Part shown: piece by piece, positions 30,301 through 42,678 of the stretch
How positions within the stretch are numbered: the stretch's first letter is position 1
Layout: each line of letters starts with the position of its first letter
Assembly (NCBI RefSeq): GCF_030316765.1
Contig: NZ_JASZYT010000001.1
Location: 992,001-1,056,000 of the forward strand
From: Variovorax saccharolyticus
GTDB taxonomy: Bacteria; Pseudomonadota; Gammaproteobacteria; Burkholderiales; Burkholderiaceae_C
Direction: 5' to 3'
DNA: 64,000 bases
The notes under the pieces: generated by a model
The model's database searches: none
Told to the model about the DNA's origin: nothing
Seen by the model: the letters and a program-made list of their open reading frames with translations, nothing else
Made by a program: the position numbers and the translations under genes

Positions 30301-32622
30301 ATGATTGCCCAGGAACTGGAAGTCAGCCTGCACATGGCTTTTGTAGAAGCCAGGCAGCAGCGCCACGAGTTCATCACGGTGGAGCACCTGCTGCTCGCTT
30401 TGCTGGACAACCCGAGTGCCGCAGAGGTTCTGCGCGCCTGCTCGGCCAATGTCGACGACCTGCGGGCGTCGCTCACCAACTTCATCAAGGACAACACGCC
30501 CCAGGTGGCGGGTACCGACGATGTCGACACCCAGCCGACGCTGGGTTTCCAGCGCGTCATCCAGCGCGCCATCATGCATGTGCAATCCACCGGCAACGGC
30601 AAGAAGGAAGTCACCGGCGCCAACGTGCTGGTCGCGATCTTCGGCGAAAAGGATTCGCACGCCGTCTACTACCTGCACCAGCAGGGCGTGACGCGCCTGG
30701 ACGTCGTGAACTTCATCGCGCACGGCATCAAGAAGAGCGATCCGCCGGAAGCCGCCAAGGGCAGCAGCGACGCTTCGTCGGGTGAAGGCGAGGAAGGCGG
30801 CGGCGAGAAGAACGAGAAGTCCTCGCCGCTCGAGCAGTTCACGCAGAACCTCAACCAGTTGGCCAAGGAAGGCAAGATCGATCCGCTGATCGGCCGCGAG
30901 TACGAGGTCGAGCGCGTGATCCAGATCCTGTGCCGCCGGCGCAAGAACAATCCGCTGCTGGTCGGCGAAGCCGGCGTCGGCAAGACCGCGATCGCCGAGG
31001 GCCTGGCCTGGCGCATCACGCAGAACGACGTGCCCGAGATCCTGGCCGAGTCGAACGTGTACTCGCTCGACATGGGCGCGCTCCTGGCCGGCACCAAGTA
31101 CCGCGGCGATTTCGAGCAGCGCCTGAAGGGCGTGCTCAAGTCGCTCAAGGACAAGCCGAACGCGATCCTGTTCATCGACGAGATCCACACGCTGATCGGC
31201 GCCGGTGCCGCTTCGGGTGGCACGCTCGACGCCTCGAACCTGCTCAAGCCGGCGCTCTCGAGCGGCCAGCTCAAGTGCATCGGCGCGACCACCTTCACCG
31301 AGTACCGCGGCATCTTCGAGAAGGATGCGGCCCTGTCGCGTCGCTTCCAGAAGGTCGACGTGGTCGAGCCGACGGTGCAGGAAACCGTCGACATCCTGAA
31401 GGGCCTGAAGTCGCGCTTCGAGGAGCACCATGGCGTGAAGTACGGCGTCGCCGCACTCCAGGCCGCGGCCGAGCTGAGCGCCAAGTACATCAACGACCGT
31501 CATCTGCCCGACAAGGCGATCGACGTCATCGATGAGGCCGGCGCTGCCCAGCGCATCCTGCCCGCGAACAAGCGCAAGAAGACCATCAGCAAGACCGAGG
31601 TCGAGGAAATCGTCGCCAAGATCGCGCGCATTCCCCCGGCCAACGTCTCGAACGACGATCGCGGCAAGCTGCAGACCATCGAGCGCGACCTGAAGAGCGT
31701 GGTGTTCGGCCAGGACAAGGCGCTCGAAGTGCTGGCTTCTGCGGTCAAGATGGCGCGTTCGGGCCTGGGCCGCGAGGACAAGCCGATCGGCTCCTTCCTG
31801 TTCAGCGGCCCGACCGGCGTCGGCAAGACCGAAGCGGCCAAGCAGCTCGCCTACATCATGGGCATCGAGCTGATCCGCTTCGACATGTCGGAGTACATGG
31901 AGCGCCACGCGGTGAGCCGGCTGATCGGCGCGCCTCCGGGCTATGTCGGATTCGACCAGGGCGGCCTCCTGACCGAAGCCATCACGAAGAAGCCGCACGC
32001 GGTGCTGCTGCTCGACGAGATCGAGAAGGCGCATCCGGACATCTTCAACGTGCTGCTGCAGGTCATGGACCATGGCACCCTGACGGACAACAACGGACGC
32101 AAGGCCGACTTCCGCAACGTGATCATCGTGATGACCACCAATGCGGGTGCCGAGACCATGAACAAGGCGACCATCGGCTTCACCAACCCGCGCCAGGCGG
32201 GCGACGAGATGGCCGACATCAAGCGCCTGTTCACGCCGGAGTTCCGCAACCGCCTCGATGCGACCGTGAGCTTCAAGGCCCTCGACGAGCAGATCATCCT
32301 GCGCGTGGTGGACAAGTTCCTGCTGCAGCTGGAGACGCAGCTGGCCGAGAAGAAGGTCGATGTCACCTTCACCGACGCCCTGCGCAAGCACCTGGCGAAG
32401 AAGGGCTTCGATCCGCTGATGGGTGCGCGGCCGATGCAGCGCCTGATCCAGGACACGATTCGTCGCGCCCTGGCCGACGAACTGCTCTTCGGTCGCCTGC
32501 AGGAAGGCGGTCGCCTGACTGTCGACCTCGACGACAAGGAAGAAGTGCAGCTGGACATCCAGCCGCTGCCGAAGAAGGAAGGCCGGGCCAAGCCCGAAGC
32601 CGAAGAGGCGGCGACAGGTTGA
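30301..32622 (+). CDS. clpA: ATP-dependent Clp protease ATP-binding subunit ClpA
   Basis: A hexameric AAA+ unfoldase that feeds substrates to ClpP. The 773-residue protein has the N-domain (1-~145), an acidic linker, D1 with Walker A GEAGVGKT (222-229) and D2 with Walker A GPTGVGKT (503-510). The ClpP-docking tripeptide IGF occurs in TIGFTNPRQ near residue 625. The length matches E. coli ClpA. It follows clpS and ends in its own terminator. Confidence 0.98.
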   Translation: MIAQELEVSLHMAFVEARQQRHEFITVEHLLLALLDNPSAAEVLRACSANVDDLRASLTNFIKDNTPQVAGTDDVDTQPTLGFQRVIQRAIMHVQSTGNGKKEVTGANVLVAIFGEKDSHAVYYLHQQGVTRLDVVNFIAHGIKKSDPPEAAKGSSDASSGEGEEGGGEKNEKSSPLEQFTQNLNQLAKEGKIDPLIGREYEVERVIQILCRRRKNNPLLVGEAGVGKTAIAEGLAWRITQNDVPEILAESNVYSLDMGALLAGTKYRGDFEQRLKGVLKSLKDKPNAILFIDEIHTLIGAGAASGGTLDASNLLKPALSSGQLKCIGATTFTEYRGIFEKDAALSRRFQKVDVVEPTVQETVDILKGLKSRFEEHHGVKYGVAALQAAAELSAKYINDRHLPDKAIDVIDEAGAAQRILPANKRKKTISKTEVEEIVAKIARIPPANVSNDDRGKLQTIERDLKSVVFGQDKALEVLASAVKMARSGLGREDKPIGSFLFSGPTGVGKTEAAKQLAYIMGIELIRFDMSEYMERHAVSRLIGAPPGYVGFDQGGLLTEAITKKPHAVLLLDEIEKAHPDIFNVLLQVMDHGTLTDNNGRKADFRNVIIVMTTNAGAETMNKATIGFTNPRQAGDEMADIKRLFTPEFRNRLDATVSFKALDEQIILRVVDKFLLQLETQLAEKKVDVTFTDALRKHLAKKGFDPLMGARPMQRLIQDTIRRALADELLFGRLQEGGRLTVDLDDKEEVQLDIQPLPKKEGRAKPEAEEAATG

Positions 32623-32658
32623 GCGCCTTCCGCCATAGGGGCGGATTCTTCCGATCAG

Positions 32659-32688
32659 AAGGCCGGTAGCATTGCTGCCGGCCTTTTT
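32659..32688 (+). terminator. Intrinsic terminator after clpA
   Basis: A 10-bp stem (GGCCGG at 32661-32666 with CCGGCC at 32678-32683, extended by T-G, A-T, G-C and C-G inside) has an ATT loop and a five-T tail. It lies 36 bp past the clpA stop and 24 bp before the cardiolipin synthase start. Confidence 0.9.
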
Positions 32689-32712
32689 CGTTTCATCCAT
32701 CGACCTTTCGCC

Positions 32713-34173
32713 TTGATCATCCCCGAGCTCAGCCAGGAATGGAAGACCGGCCTCTCCTTTGCATGGAGCGGCTATATCGCGGTGCTTTCCATGTGGATCG
32801 TCATGCAGAAGCGCGCGCCGGTTTCGACGATGAGCTGGATCCTGTCGCTCGCGCTGCTGCCGTTCGCGGGCTTTCTCATCTACTACTTCCTGGGGCCGCA
32901 GCGGCTGCGCAAGCAGCGCCTCAAGCGGCTTCGCAGCCGCGCCGGCGCGCTGGCCCCGGCCGACGTGGCGATGCTGCGCGACGCCAGGGAGCAGGCGCCG
33001 CCCGCCTTGCGCCAGATGGCCGCGCTCGGCACGGCGGCCTGCGGCTTGCCGGTGTCGAGTGCGACCTCGGCCGAACTGCTGTCGGGCGGCGCGCGCACCT
33101 TCGACGCGATCTTCGAGGCGATCCGCGAGGCGCGCGACCACGTGCACCTCGAGTACTACATCTTCGAGCCCGACCGGATCGGCACCGCGCTGCGCGACCT
33201 GCTGATCGAGCGCGCCCGGGCCGGCGTCACGGTGCGGCTGCTGCTCGATGCGCTCGGCTCCAAGCGGATCGGCCGCAAGTTCATGGCGCCGATGCGGGCC
33301 GCCGGCATCCATGTCGCGCTGTTCCACGAGACCCGCATCGGGCGCCGGCTGCGTCCGGTGACCAACTACCGGACCCACCGCAAGATCGTGGTCTGCGACG
33401 GCCGGGTGGGCTTCACCGGGGGCGTCAACATCACTGACGAGGAAGACGCCCGCACCCGGCCCGACGCCTATCACGACGTCCACCTGCGCATCGAAGGCAG
33501 TGCGGTGCGCTGGCTGCAGACCACCTTCCTCGAAGACTGGAGCTACGCGACCGGCGAGCCTCCGCGCCAGCTCGACAACATGGCCCTGGTGCACCTGCTG
33601 CCGCGCCTGCCGCCGAACGAGGGCGCGGGCGACATCCCGGTGCAGATCATCACCAGCGGCCCCGACAGCCCGCTCGAGGCCATCCATCGCATGCACCTGG
33701 CGGCGATCCAGTCGTCGGTGCATCGCGCCTGGCTCACGACGCCGTACTTCGTGCCGGGCGAGCCGGCACTGATGGCGCTGACCAGCGCCGCGCTGCGCGG
33801 CGTCGACGTGCGCCTGCTGGTGCCGCGGCGCAGCGATTCGCTGGTCGTGAGCGCAGCGGCCCGCTCCTACTACGACGAACTGATCGCCGCCGGCGTCAAG
33901 GTCTGGGAGTACAAGGCGCGCATGCTGCATTCGAAGACGCTGGTGGTGGACGACAACTGCGCGATGATCGGCACCGCGAATTTCGACAATCGCAGCTTCC
34001 GGCTCAACTTCGAGGTCTGCGCCGTGATCTATGGAACGACGCTCGCCAAGCCGCTGGTGGCCCAGTTCGAGACCGACCTGCGCAGTGCCTCGCCGGTGCG
34101 CGCCAACCGGCGCCAGCCATTCCTGCGCCGCCTGGGCGATTCGATCGCCCGCCTTTTTTCTCCCTTGCTCTGA
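32713..34173 (+). CDS. cls: Cardiolipin synthase (phospholipase D family)
   Basis: A 486-residue membrane enzyme that makes cardiolipin from phosphatidylglycerol. It has two N-terminal membrane segments (about 13-31 and 38-58) and two HKD catalytic motifs: HRKIVVCDG starting at His222 and HSKTLVVDD starting at His406, the second followed by GTANFDNRS. The layout is that of ClsA. The start is TTG 32713 (MIIPELSQ). sbcB follows after 3 bp. Confidence 0.93.
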   Translation: MIIPELSQEWKTGLSFAWSGYIAVLSMWIVMQKRAPVSTMSWILSLALLPFAGFLIYYFLGPQRLRKQRLKRLRSRAGALAPADVAMLRDAREQAPPALRQMAALGTAACGLPVSSATSAELLSGGARTFDAIFEAIREARDHVHLEYYIFEPDRIGTALRDLLIERARAGVTVRLLLDALGSKRIGRKFMAPMRAAGIHVALFHETRIGRRLRPVTNYRTHRKIVVCDGRVGFTGGVNITDEEDARTRPDAYHDVHLRIEGSAVRWLQTTFLEDWSYATGEPPRQLDNMALVHLLPRLPPNEGAGDIPVQIITSGPDSPLEAIHRMHLAAIQSSVHRAWLTTPYFVPGEPALMALTSAALRGVDVRLLVPRRSDSLVVSAAARSYYDELIAAGVKVWEYKARMLHSKTLVVDDNCAMIGTANFDNRSFRLNFEVCAVIYGTTLAKPLVAQFETDLRSASPVRANRRQPFLRRLGDSIARLFSPLL

Positions 34174-34176
34174 CCC

Positions 34177-35619
34177 ATGGCTTCCCACACCTTCCTCTGG
34201 CACGACTACGAAACCTTCGGCGCGGTGCCGCGCCGCGACCGGCCCTCGCAGTTCGCTGCGATCCGCACCGATGCCGAGCTCAACGAGGTCGGTGAGCCGC
34301 TGATGATCTATTGCCAGCCTGCGCCCGACTACCTGCCGAGCCCCGAGGCCTGCCTGATCACCGGCATCACGCCGCAGCAGTGCCTGGAGCGCGGCATCCC
34401 CGAGCACCGGTTCGCGGCCGCGATCGAGCAGGCCTTCTCGCAGCCGGGCACCATCGGCGTCGGCTACAACACGATCCGCTTCGACGACGAGGTGACGCGC
34501 TTCATGTTCTGGCGCAACCTGATCGATCCCTATGCGCGCGAATGGCAGAACGACTGCGGCCGCTGGGATCTGCTGGACGTCGTGCGGCTGACCTACGCAC
34601 TGCGTCCCGACGGCATCGAATGGCCGAAGAAGGCCGACGGCAGCCAGAGCTTCAGGCTCGAGGACCTGGCGCGCGCCAACGGCCTGCTGCACGAGGCGGC
34701 GCACGACGCGCTGTCGGACGTGCGGGCGACGATCGCGCTGGCGCGGCTGATCCGCGACAAGCAGCCCAAGCTCTTCGATTTCGCGTTCGGCCTGCATCGC
34801 AAGGACCGCGTCGCGGCCGAACTGGGCCTCCCGGCCACGCGCGAGTCGGCGCGGCCCTTCCTTCACGTCTCGGGCATGTTCCCGGCCGAGCGCGGATGCC
34901 TGGCCGTCATGTGGCCGCTGGCCAGCCACCCGACCAACAAGAACGAGCTGCTGGCCTGGGACCTGGCTCACGACCCAAGCGAACTGCGCGACCTCGATGT
35001 CGACACCCTGCGGCTGCGGCTGTTCACGCGCAGCGCCGAGCTGCCCGAGGGCGTGCAGCGGCTGCCGCTCAAGGGCATCCACCTGAACAAGTCGCCGATG
35101 GTGGTGGGCAATCTGAAGACGCTGGCGCCGGCGATGGCGGCGCGCTGGGGCATCGACGTCGAAGCGGCGCTGCGCCATGCCGCGATCGCCGCGGCCCTGC
35201 CCGACATGAGCGCGATCTGGCCGCGGGTCTACGAGCGGCCCCGCGATGGCACGCCCGATGTGGACGAGGATCTCTACGGCGGTTTCGTCGGCAACGGCGA
35301 CCGGCGCCGGCTCAACGAGCTGCGTGCGCTGTCGCCGGCCGAGCTGGCGCGCTCGCGCACCGGCTTCGACGACCCCCGGCTCGAGGAACTGCTGTTTCGC
35401 TACCGTGCCCGCAACTTCGCCGACAGCCTGAACCAGGAAGAGGCCGAGCGCTGGGAGGCGCACCGCGTGGCGCGGCTGCTGGAGGGCGAGGGCGGCGTTC
35501 GCAATGTCGACCAGCTGTTCGCCGAGATCGACACGCTGGCCGAGACCGCGGACGAGCGGGCGGAGGAAATTCTCGGCGCACTGTACGAGTACGCCGAGGC
35601 GATCGCCCCGTCCGTCTGA
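34177..35619 (+). CDS. sbcB: Exodeoxyribonuclease I
   Basis: A 3'-5' single-strand DNA exonuclease acting in mismatch repair and recombination. The 480-residue protein begins with the DnaQ-type Exo I motif HDYETFG (Asp10, Glu12). Exo II contains GYNTIRFDDEVTRF, Exo III contains HDALSDVRATI (about 173-183), and SH3-like and C-terminal helical domains follow. The length equals E. coli ExoI. It is tightly packed between cls and a GNAT gene, all on the plus strand. Confidence 0.96.
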   Translation: MASHTFLWHDYETFGAVPRRDRPSQFAAIRTDAELNEVGEPLMIYCQPAPDYLPSPEACLITGITPQQCLERGIPEHRFAAAIEQAFSQPGTIGVGYNTIRFDDEVTRFMFWRNLIDPYAREWQNDCGRWDLLDVVRLTYALRPDGIEWPKKADGSQSFRLEDLARANGLLHEAAHDALSDVRATIALARLIRDKQPKLFDFAFGLHRKDRVAAELGLPATRESARPFLHVSGMFPAERGCLAVMWPLASHPTNKNELLAWDLAHDPSELRDLDVDTLRLRLFTRSAELPEGVQRLPLKGIHLNKSPMVVGNLKTLAPAMAARWGIDVEAALRHAAIAAALPDMSAIWPRVYERPRDGTPDVDEDLYGGFVGNGDRRRLNELRALSPAELARSRTGFDDPRLEELLFRYRARNFADSLNQEEAERWEAHRVARLLEGEGGVRNVDQLFAEIDTLAETADERAEEILGALYEYAEAIAPSV

Positions 35620-35629
35620 GGCCGCTGCG

Positions 35630-36148
35630 ATGACCGTGCGCCGACTGCTCCCCGCCGATGCCGTGCCGTATAGGGCGCTCATGCTGGACGCCTACGCGCT
35701 GCATCCCGATGCCTTCACCTCGAGCGCCGCCGAACGCGCGGCGCTGCCGCTGTCGTGGTGGGTCGCCCGCCTCGATCCTTCCCCCGCGGCCGGGCAGCTC
35801 GTGCTCGGCGCCTTCGATGGCGAACGCCTGGTCGGTGCCGCAGGGCTCGAGTTCGAGCCGCGCGAGAAGGCACGGCACAAGGCCCACTTGTTCGGGATGT
35901 ATGTCGCGGCCGAAGCGCGTCAGGGCGGCTTCGGGCGGCAACTGGTCGACGCTGCGCTCGAACAGGCTGCAGCCCGTCCGGGCGTCAGGCTGGTCCAGCT
36001 GACCGTGACCGAGGGCAATCGGGCGGCGCAGTCACTCTACGAGCGCTGCGGCTTCGCGGTCTTCGGCGTCGAGCCCTTCGCGGTTTCGCTGGGCAGCACC
36101 TTCGTTTCGAAGGTCCACATGTGGCGCGCCATCGACTTGCCGGGCTAG
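35630..36148 (+). CDS. GNAT family N-acetyltransferase
   Basis: A 172-residue acetyltransferase. The acetyl-CoA loop is AEARQGGFGRQLVD (about 92-105), followed by VQLTVTEGNRAAQSLYERCGF, the motif B pattern. It is not closely related in sequence to the GNAT at 7401. Start ATG 35630 lies 10 bp after sbcB. The stop and the convergent amidohydrolase stop lie in a small hairpin (CTAGGG 36145-36150, CCCTAG 36159-36164). Substrate is unknown. Confidence 0.88.
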   Translation: MTVRRLLPADAVPYRALMLDAYALHPDAFTSSAAERAALPLSWWVARLDPSPAAGQLVLGAFDGERLVGAAGLEFEPREKARHKAHLFGMYVAAEARQGGFGRQLVDAALEQAAARPGVRLVQLTVTEGNRAAQSLYERCGFAVFGVEPFAVSLGSTFVSKVHMWRAIDLPG

Positions 36149-36160
36149 GGCCTGTTCACC

Positions 36161-37435
36161 CTAGGGCTGCATCCAGTGGGTCTGCGTGCTGCGGCCGGGC
36201 AGATGCAGCGCTGCGGTCGCGGCCGGCGTCTCGGCCAGCAGGCGGCCCTTGCGATAGACCTTGAGCCGCGTCGCCCGCAGGCGGATCGCCTCCACCGGGT
36301 CGCGCGCCTGCAGCAGGACGAAGCTCGCATCGCAGCCGGCAGCGATCCCGTGGCCTTCGAGGTGCATCACCTTGGCGGCGTTGACCGTGACGGCATCGAA
36401 GCAGTCCCGGATGCCGGCCTGGCTGGTCATCTGGGCCACGTGCAGGCCCATGTGCGCGACTTCCAGCATGTCGCCCGAACCCATGCCGTACCAGGGGTCC
36501 ATCACGCAGTCGTGGCCGAAGGCGACATTGACGCCGGCGGCCATCAGTTCTGGCACGCGGGTCATTCCGCGGCGCTTGGGGTAGCTGTCGTGGCGGCCCT
36601 GCAGCGTGATGTTGATCAGCGGGTTCGAGATCACGGCGACGCCGCTCTCGGCGATCAGCGGCAGCAGCTTGCTGACGTAGTAGTTGTCCATCGAATGCAT
36701 CGAGGTGCAGTGCGAGCCCGTGACCCGGCCCTGCAGCCCGAGGCGCTGGCTCTCGAAGGCCAGGGTCTCGATGTGGCGCGAGAGCGGGTCGTCGGATTCG
36801 TCGCAGTGCATGTCGACCAGCTTGCCGCGCTCGGCCGCGATCTCGCACAGCAGCTTCACGCTGGCGGCGCCGTCGGCCATCGTGCGCTCGAAATGCGGAA
36901 TGCCACCGACCACATCGACGCCCTTGTCCAGCGCGCGCCGGAGGTTGTCGACGCCGCCGGGCGAGCGCAGCACGCCGTCCTGGGGGAAGGCGACCAGCTG
37001 CAGGTCGAGGTAGGGGGCGACCAGGCGCTTGACCTCGAGCAGCGCGTCGACCGCGAGCAGGCTCGCGTCGCTGGTGTCGACGTGGCTGCGGATCGCCAGC
37101 AGGCCCTTGGCGACGGCCCAGTCGCAGTAGGCCAGGGCGCGTTCGATCAGGGCCTCGGCCTTGAGCAGCGGCTTGAGTTCGCCCCACAGCGCGATGCCCT
37201 CGAGCAGGGTCCCGCTCTGGTTGACGCGCGGCAGGCCGTAGCTGAGCGTGGCGTCCATGTGGAAATGCGGGTCGACGAAGGGCGGGGCGAGCAGCAGGCC
37301 GCAGGCGTCGAGCTTCTGCGCGGCCGGTGCATCCAGGCCCGCCGTGACTTCGGCGATGCGGCCATCCTGGACCGCGATCGACATGCCGGTGCGGCCGTCG
37401 GGGAGGGTGGCGTCGTGGATCAGCAGGTCGAGCAT
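36161..37435 (-). CDS. Cytosine deaminase-like amidohydrolase
   Basis: A 424-residue metal-dependent hydrolase of the CodA group. Metal ligands are visible in DPHFHMD (His57, His59), VDMHCDE (His in the middle of the barrel) and FGHDCVMDPWY (catalytic Asp), in the order seen in cytosine deaminases. It probably converts cytosine to uracil and ammonia, feeding the downstream steps of the URC locus. Isocytosine or related ring deamination is the alternative. Its ATG overlaps the permease TGA (TGATG), so it is translationally coupled to the transporter. Confidence 0.87.
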   Translation of the reverse strand: MLDLLIHDATLPDGRTGMSIAVQDGRIAEVTAGLDAPAAQKLDACGLLLAPPFVDPHFHMDATLSYGLPRVNQSGTLLEGIALWGELKPLLKAEALIERALAYCDWAVAKGLLAIRSHVDTSDASLLAVDALLEVKRLVAPYLDLQLVAFPQDGVLRSPGGVDNLRRALDKGVDVVGGIPHFERTMADGAASVKLLCEIAAERGKLVDMHCDESDDPLSRHIETLAFESQRLGLQGRVTGSHCTSMHSMDNYYVSKLLPLIAESGVAVISNPLINITLQGRHDSYPKRRGMTRVPELMAAGVNVAFGHDCVMDPWYGMGSGDMLEVAHMGLHVAQMTSQAGIRDCFDAVTVNAAKVMHLEGHGIAAGCDASFVLLQARDPVEAIRLRATRLKVYRKGRLLAETPAATAALHLPGRSTQTHWMQP

Positions 37436-38358
37436 CAGCGCTCTCCTTTTCGATAGGGTTTCATCAGCGCCTGCGGATAGCTGGCCTTGCGCGCCACCAG
37501 CACCAGCGCCAGGATCGACAGCAGGTAGGGCAGCATCAGGTAGATCTGGTAAGGCAGGATGGCATCGCCCGATTGCTGCAGCCGCAGTTGCAGCGCATCG
37601 AAGAACGCGAACAGCAGGGCGCCGAGCAGCGCCTTGCCGGGCCGCCACGATGCGAAGACGACCAGCGCCACGCAGATCCAGCCGCGTCCGTTGATCATGT
37701 TGAAGAAGAAGGCGTTGAAGGCCGACAGCGTGAGAAACGAGCCGGCGACGCCCATCAGCGCCGAGCCGGCGACGATCGCGCCCGTGCGCGTGGCCGCGAC
37801 CGATACGCCCTGTCCCTCGGCCGCCTGCGGGTTCTCGCCGACCATCCGCACCGCGAGGCCGGCCGGCGTGCGGTACAGCACCCAGGCGAGCAGGGGCACC
37901 AGCAGCAGCGCCAGCAGCGTGAGCGGCGTCTGCGAACCGAGCACCGGGATCGGCAGCCAGTCCATCGGCGCGAAGGGTGTCACGGTGGGCGGCGTGCTGA
38001 CCTTCGGGAAGCTCACGCGGTAGCCGTAGTAGCTCAGCGCGGTCGCCAGCAGCGTGATGCCGAGTCCCGACACATGCTGCGAGAGCGCCAGCCCGACCGT
38101 CAGGAAGGCATGCAGCAGCCCGAACACGGCGCCCGTCAGCGCCGCGACCCCGACCCCGAGCCACAGCGGTGCCCCGGCATAGACCGCGATCCAGCCGGCG
38201 AAGGCGCCGGCGACCATGATGCCCTCGATGCCGAGGTTCAGCACGCCGGCTCGCTCGCACAGCAGCACGCCGAGGGTGCCGAAGATCAGCGGCGTGGCGA
38301 TGCGCAGCACCGCGACCCAGAACGACGCGTTCGAGAGGATGTCGGCGATGTCGGTCAC
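37435..38358 (-). CDS. ABC transporter permease, nucleoside/BMP type (second)
   Basis: A 307-residue permease of the BPD_transp_2 family with about 8-9 hydrophobic segments. GVLNLGIEGIMVAGAFAG (about 40-57) is the family signature found in BmpC/NupQ-type nucleoside permeases. The GTG start at 38358 overlaps the first permease stop (GTGA). It heterodimerises with that permease and works with the ATPase encoded upstream. Confidence 0.93.
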   Translation of the reverse strand: MTDIADILSNASFWVAVLRIATPLIFGTLGVLLCERAGVLNLGIEGIMVAGAFAGWIAVYAGAPLWLGVGVAALTGAVFGLLHAFLTVGLALSQHVSGLGITLLATALSYYGYRVSFPKVSTPPTVTPFAPMDWLPIPVLGSQTPLTLLALLLVPLLAWVLYRTPAGLAVRMVGENPQAAEGQGVSVAATRTGAIVAGSALMGVAGSFLTLSAFNAFFFNMINGRGWICVALVVFASWRPGKALLGALLFAFFDALQLRLQQSGDAILPYQIYLMLPYLLSILALVLVARKASYPQALMKPYRKGER

Positions 38359-39416
38359 TTCAGACGCACCCGGTACTGCGTCAGCAAGGTGGCGACCAGC
38401 ACCGCGATCAGCGAGGCGGCGACGATCACGTCGGCGATGTAGGTCGGCACGCCGATCGCCCGGCTCATGGTGTCGGCGCCGACCAGCACGCCGGCCACGA
38501 ACACGGCGGCCGCCAGCACGCCGAGCGGATGCAGCCCGGCCAGCATCGCGATCACGATGCCGCTGTAGCCGTAGCCCGGCGACATGTCCAGCGTGACGTA
38601 GCTGGTGCGCCCGGCCACCTCGATCGCGCCGGCGAGGCCGGCCAGCGCGCCCGACAGCAGCGCGACCAGGACCACGGTGCGCGTGACCGGCACGCCCGCG
38701 AAGGCGGCTGCGCGCGCGTTCGCGCCCACCGCACGGATGTCGAAGCCGATCACCGTGTACTTGAACAGGAGCCAGACCAGCACGGCCAGCCCGGCGGCCC
38801 ACAGCAGGCCGGTATGGATGCGGGTCTGGACGACCAGCTTGGCGAGCTCGAGTTCGGATTGCAGCGAGACGCTCTGCGGCCAGCCCATCGCGGTCGGGTC
38901 CTTCATCGGGCCGTCGAGCATCGCCGAGACGCCGAGCAGCACGATGAAGTTGATCAGCAGCGTGGTCACGACCTCGTCGACGCCGAGCCTGCTCTTCATC
39001 AGCGCCGGGCCGAGCAGCAGCAGAGCACCGGCGGCGGCGGCGGCGATCATCATGAGCGGGAACAGCAGCCAGGTCGGCAGCTCGAAGCCGGTGCCGCCGT
39101 GCAGGCCGCCGACCGCCACCGCGGCGAGTGCGCCGGCATAGAGCTGACCCTCGGCCCCGATGTTGAAGAGCCGTGCCTTGAAGGCGACCGTCGCGGCCAG
39201 GCCCGTGAGGATCAGCGGCACGGCGCGGGTCAGTGTTTCGCTCCAGGCGAAGACCGAGCCGAAGCCGCCTTGCAGCAGCAGGGCGTAGGTGCGGCCGACC
39301 GGCGCGCCGGCCCAGAGGACGAGCAGGGCGCTCACCAGCAGGGTGAACGCGATGGCGCCGAAGGGCGCCAGCACCAGTGCGGCGCGCGAGCTTCGATGAC
39401 GGCGTTCGAGTCTCAT
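38355..39416 (-). CDS. ABC transporter permease, nucleoside/BMP type (first)
   Basis: A 353-residue permease of the NupP/BmpB type with ~10 hydrophobic segments. ARLFNIGAEGQLYAGALAA (about 80-98) is the conserved cytoplasmic-loop signature. Start ATG 39416 begins MRLERRHR, a positively charged cytoplasmic N-terminus. It lies 13 bp after the ATPase stop and overlaps the second permease by four bases. Confidence 0.93.
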   Translation of the reverse strand: MRLERRHRSSRAALVLAPFGAIAFTLLVSALLVLWAGAPVGRTYALLLQGGFGSVFAWSETLTRAVPLILTGLAATVAFKARLFNIGAEGQLYAGALAAVAVGGLHGGTGFELPTWLLFPLMMIAAAAAGALLLLGPALMKSRLGVDEVVTTLLINFIVLLGVSAMLDGPMKDPTAMGWPQSVSLQSELELAKLVVQTRIHTGLLWAAGLAVLVWLLFKYTVIGFDIRAVGANARAAAFAGVPVTRTVVLVALLSGALAGLAGAIEVAGRTSYVTLDMSPGYGYSGIVIAMLAGLHPLGVLAAAVFVAGVLVGADTMSRAIGVPTYIADVIVAASLIAVLVATLLTQYRVRLK

Positions 39417-39429
39417 GCCGGCGGCGTGT

Positions 39430-40950
<1,521 letters not shown>

Positions 40951-40969
40951 CGGCGGCTTCCCTTGGCCC

Positions 40970-41971
40970 TCACTTGGCGGTCGATTTGGGCTGGCTGTCG
41001 TCCACCTTGATGGTGGTCTTGCCGGCCAGGATGTCGGCCTGCTTGGCCTTCACCTTGGCGACGATGTCGGCCGGCACCTTGGCCTCGAAGGTGCCGAGCG
41101 GGGCGAGCTCGGAGCCCTTGTGCTTCATCATCGAGTAGGGGCCGTAGTCCTCGGCCGTGAACTTGCCTTCCTTCACGAGCTTGATCGCGCGATCGGCCGA
41201 AGGCTCGAAATTCCAGAGCGCGGAGGCGACCACGGTGTCGGGGTACTTGTCCTGCGTGTTGATCACGTTGCCGATCGCGAGCTTGCCCTTTTCCTTGGCC
41301 GCGTCGCTGACGCCGAAGCGCTCGGCATACATCACGTCGGCGCCCTTGTCGATCATCGCGAAGGCCGCCTCCTTGGCCTTGGGCGGGTCGAACCAGCTGT
41401 TGATGAAGCTGACGCTGAACTCGACCTTGGGATTGGTCTCCTTGGCGCCGGCCATGAAGGCGTTCATGAGGCGGTTCACCTCGGGGATCGGGAAGCCGCC
41501 GACCATGCCGATCTTGTTGGTCTTGGTCATGCCGCCGGCCACCATGCCCGACAGGTAGGCCGGCTCCTGGATGTAGTTGTCGAAGACCGCGAAGTTCGGC
41601 GCCTGGGGCTTGAGCGAGGAGCCCATCACGAAGGCGGTCTTCGGGAAGTCCTTGGCGACCTTGCGTGCCGCCGCCTCGACGCCGAACACCTCGCCGAAGA
41701 TCAGCTGGTTGCCCTTTTGCGCGTACTCGCGCATCACGCGCTCGTAGTCGGCGTTGGCGACGTTCTCGGTGGCCGTGTACTCGATCTCGCCGCGCGCCTC
41801 GGCCGCCTTGAGCGCCTTGTGGATGCGCCCGACCCATTGCTGCTCGAAGGGCACGGTGTAGACCGCCGCCACCTTGAGCTTGGCCTGCGCGAGCGCCAGC
41901 CCCGGCGCGCCCGCGGCGAGTGCGGCGGCGATGGCGACCGAACGGATGATCATTTGACGGCGGTGGCGCAC
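40970..41971 (-). CDS. BMP family (PnrA-like) substrate-binding protein
   Basis: A 333-residue periplasmic binding protein. A signal peptide (about 1-28, cleavage after ALA) lacks a lipobox Cys, so it is probably soluble. The mature part has the BMP pattern: VAAVYTVPFEQQWVG, ENVANADYERVMREYA, GMVAGGMTKTNKIGMVGG and NSWFDPPKAKEAA. Members bind nucleosides or related bases. Start GTG 41971 is supported by a GAGGAG ribosome-binding site 6-11 nt upstream; ATG 41953 is the alternative. In this locus it most likely binds a pyrimidine (inference). Confidence 0.93.
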   Translation of the reverse strand: MRHRRQMIIRSVAIAAALAAGAPGLALAQAKLKVAAVYTVPFEQQWVGRIHKALKAAEARGEIEYTATENVANADYERVMREYAQKGNQLIFGEVFGVEAAARKVAKDFPKTAFVMGSSLKPQAPNFAVFDNYIQEPAYLSGMVAGGMTKTNKIGMVGGFPIPEVNRLMNAFMAGAKETNPKVEFSVSFINSWFDPPKAKEAAFAMIDKGADVMYAERFGVSDAAKEKGKLAIGNVINTQDKYPDTVVASALWNFEPSADRAIKLVKEGKFTAEDYGPYSMMKHKGSELAPLGTFEAKVPADIVAKVKAKQADILAGKTTIKVDDSQPKSTAK

Positions 41972-41996
41972 AGGCTTCTCCTCGTTGAGTTGGAAA

Positions 41997-42626
<630 letters not shown>

Positions 42627-42678
42627 GGAATTGGCGAAGCGCGAGTGCGTTCTTGTCGTTGTGAAGAAAGGTGGAAGT

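Noticed and set aside
30214..35682. Very long open frame on the minus strand antisense to clpA, cls and sbcB
   Set aside because: It is an antisense shadow in high-GC DNA: it spans several well-supported plus-strand genes and their terminator, and its composition (His/Arg/Gln/Gly-rich, no domain) is typical of a mirror frame.
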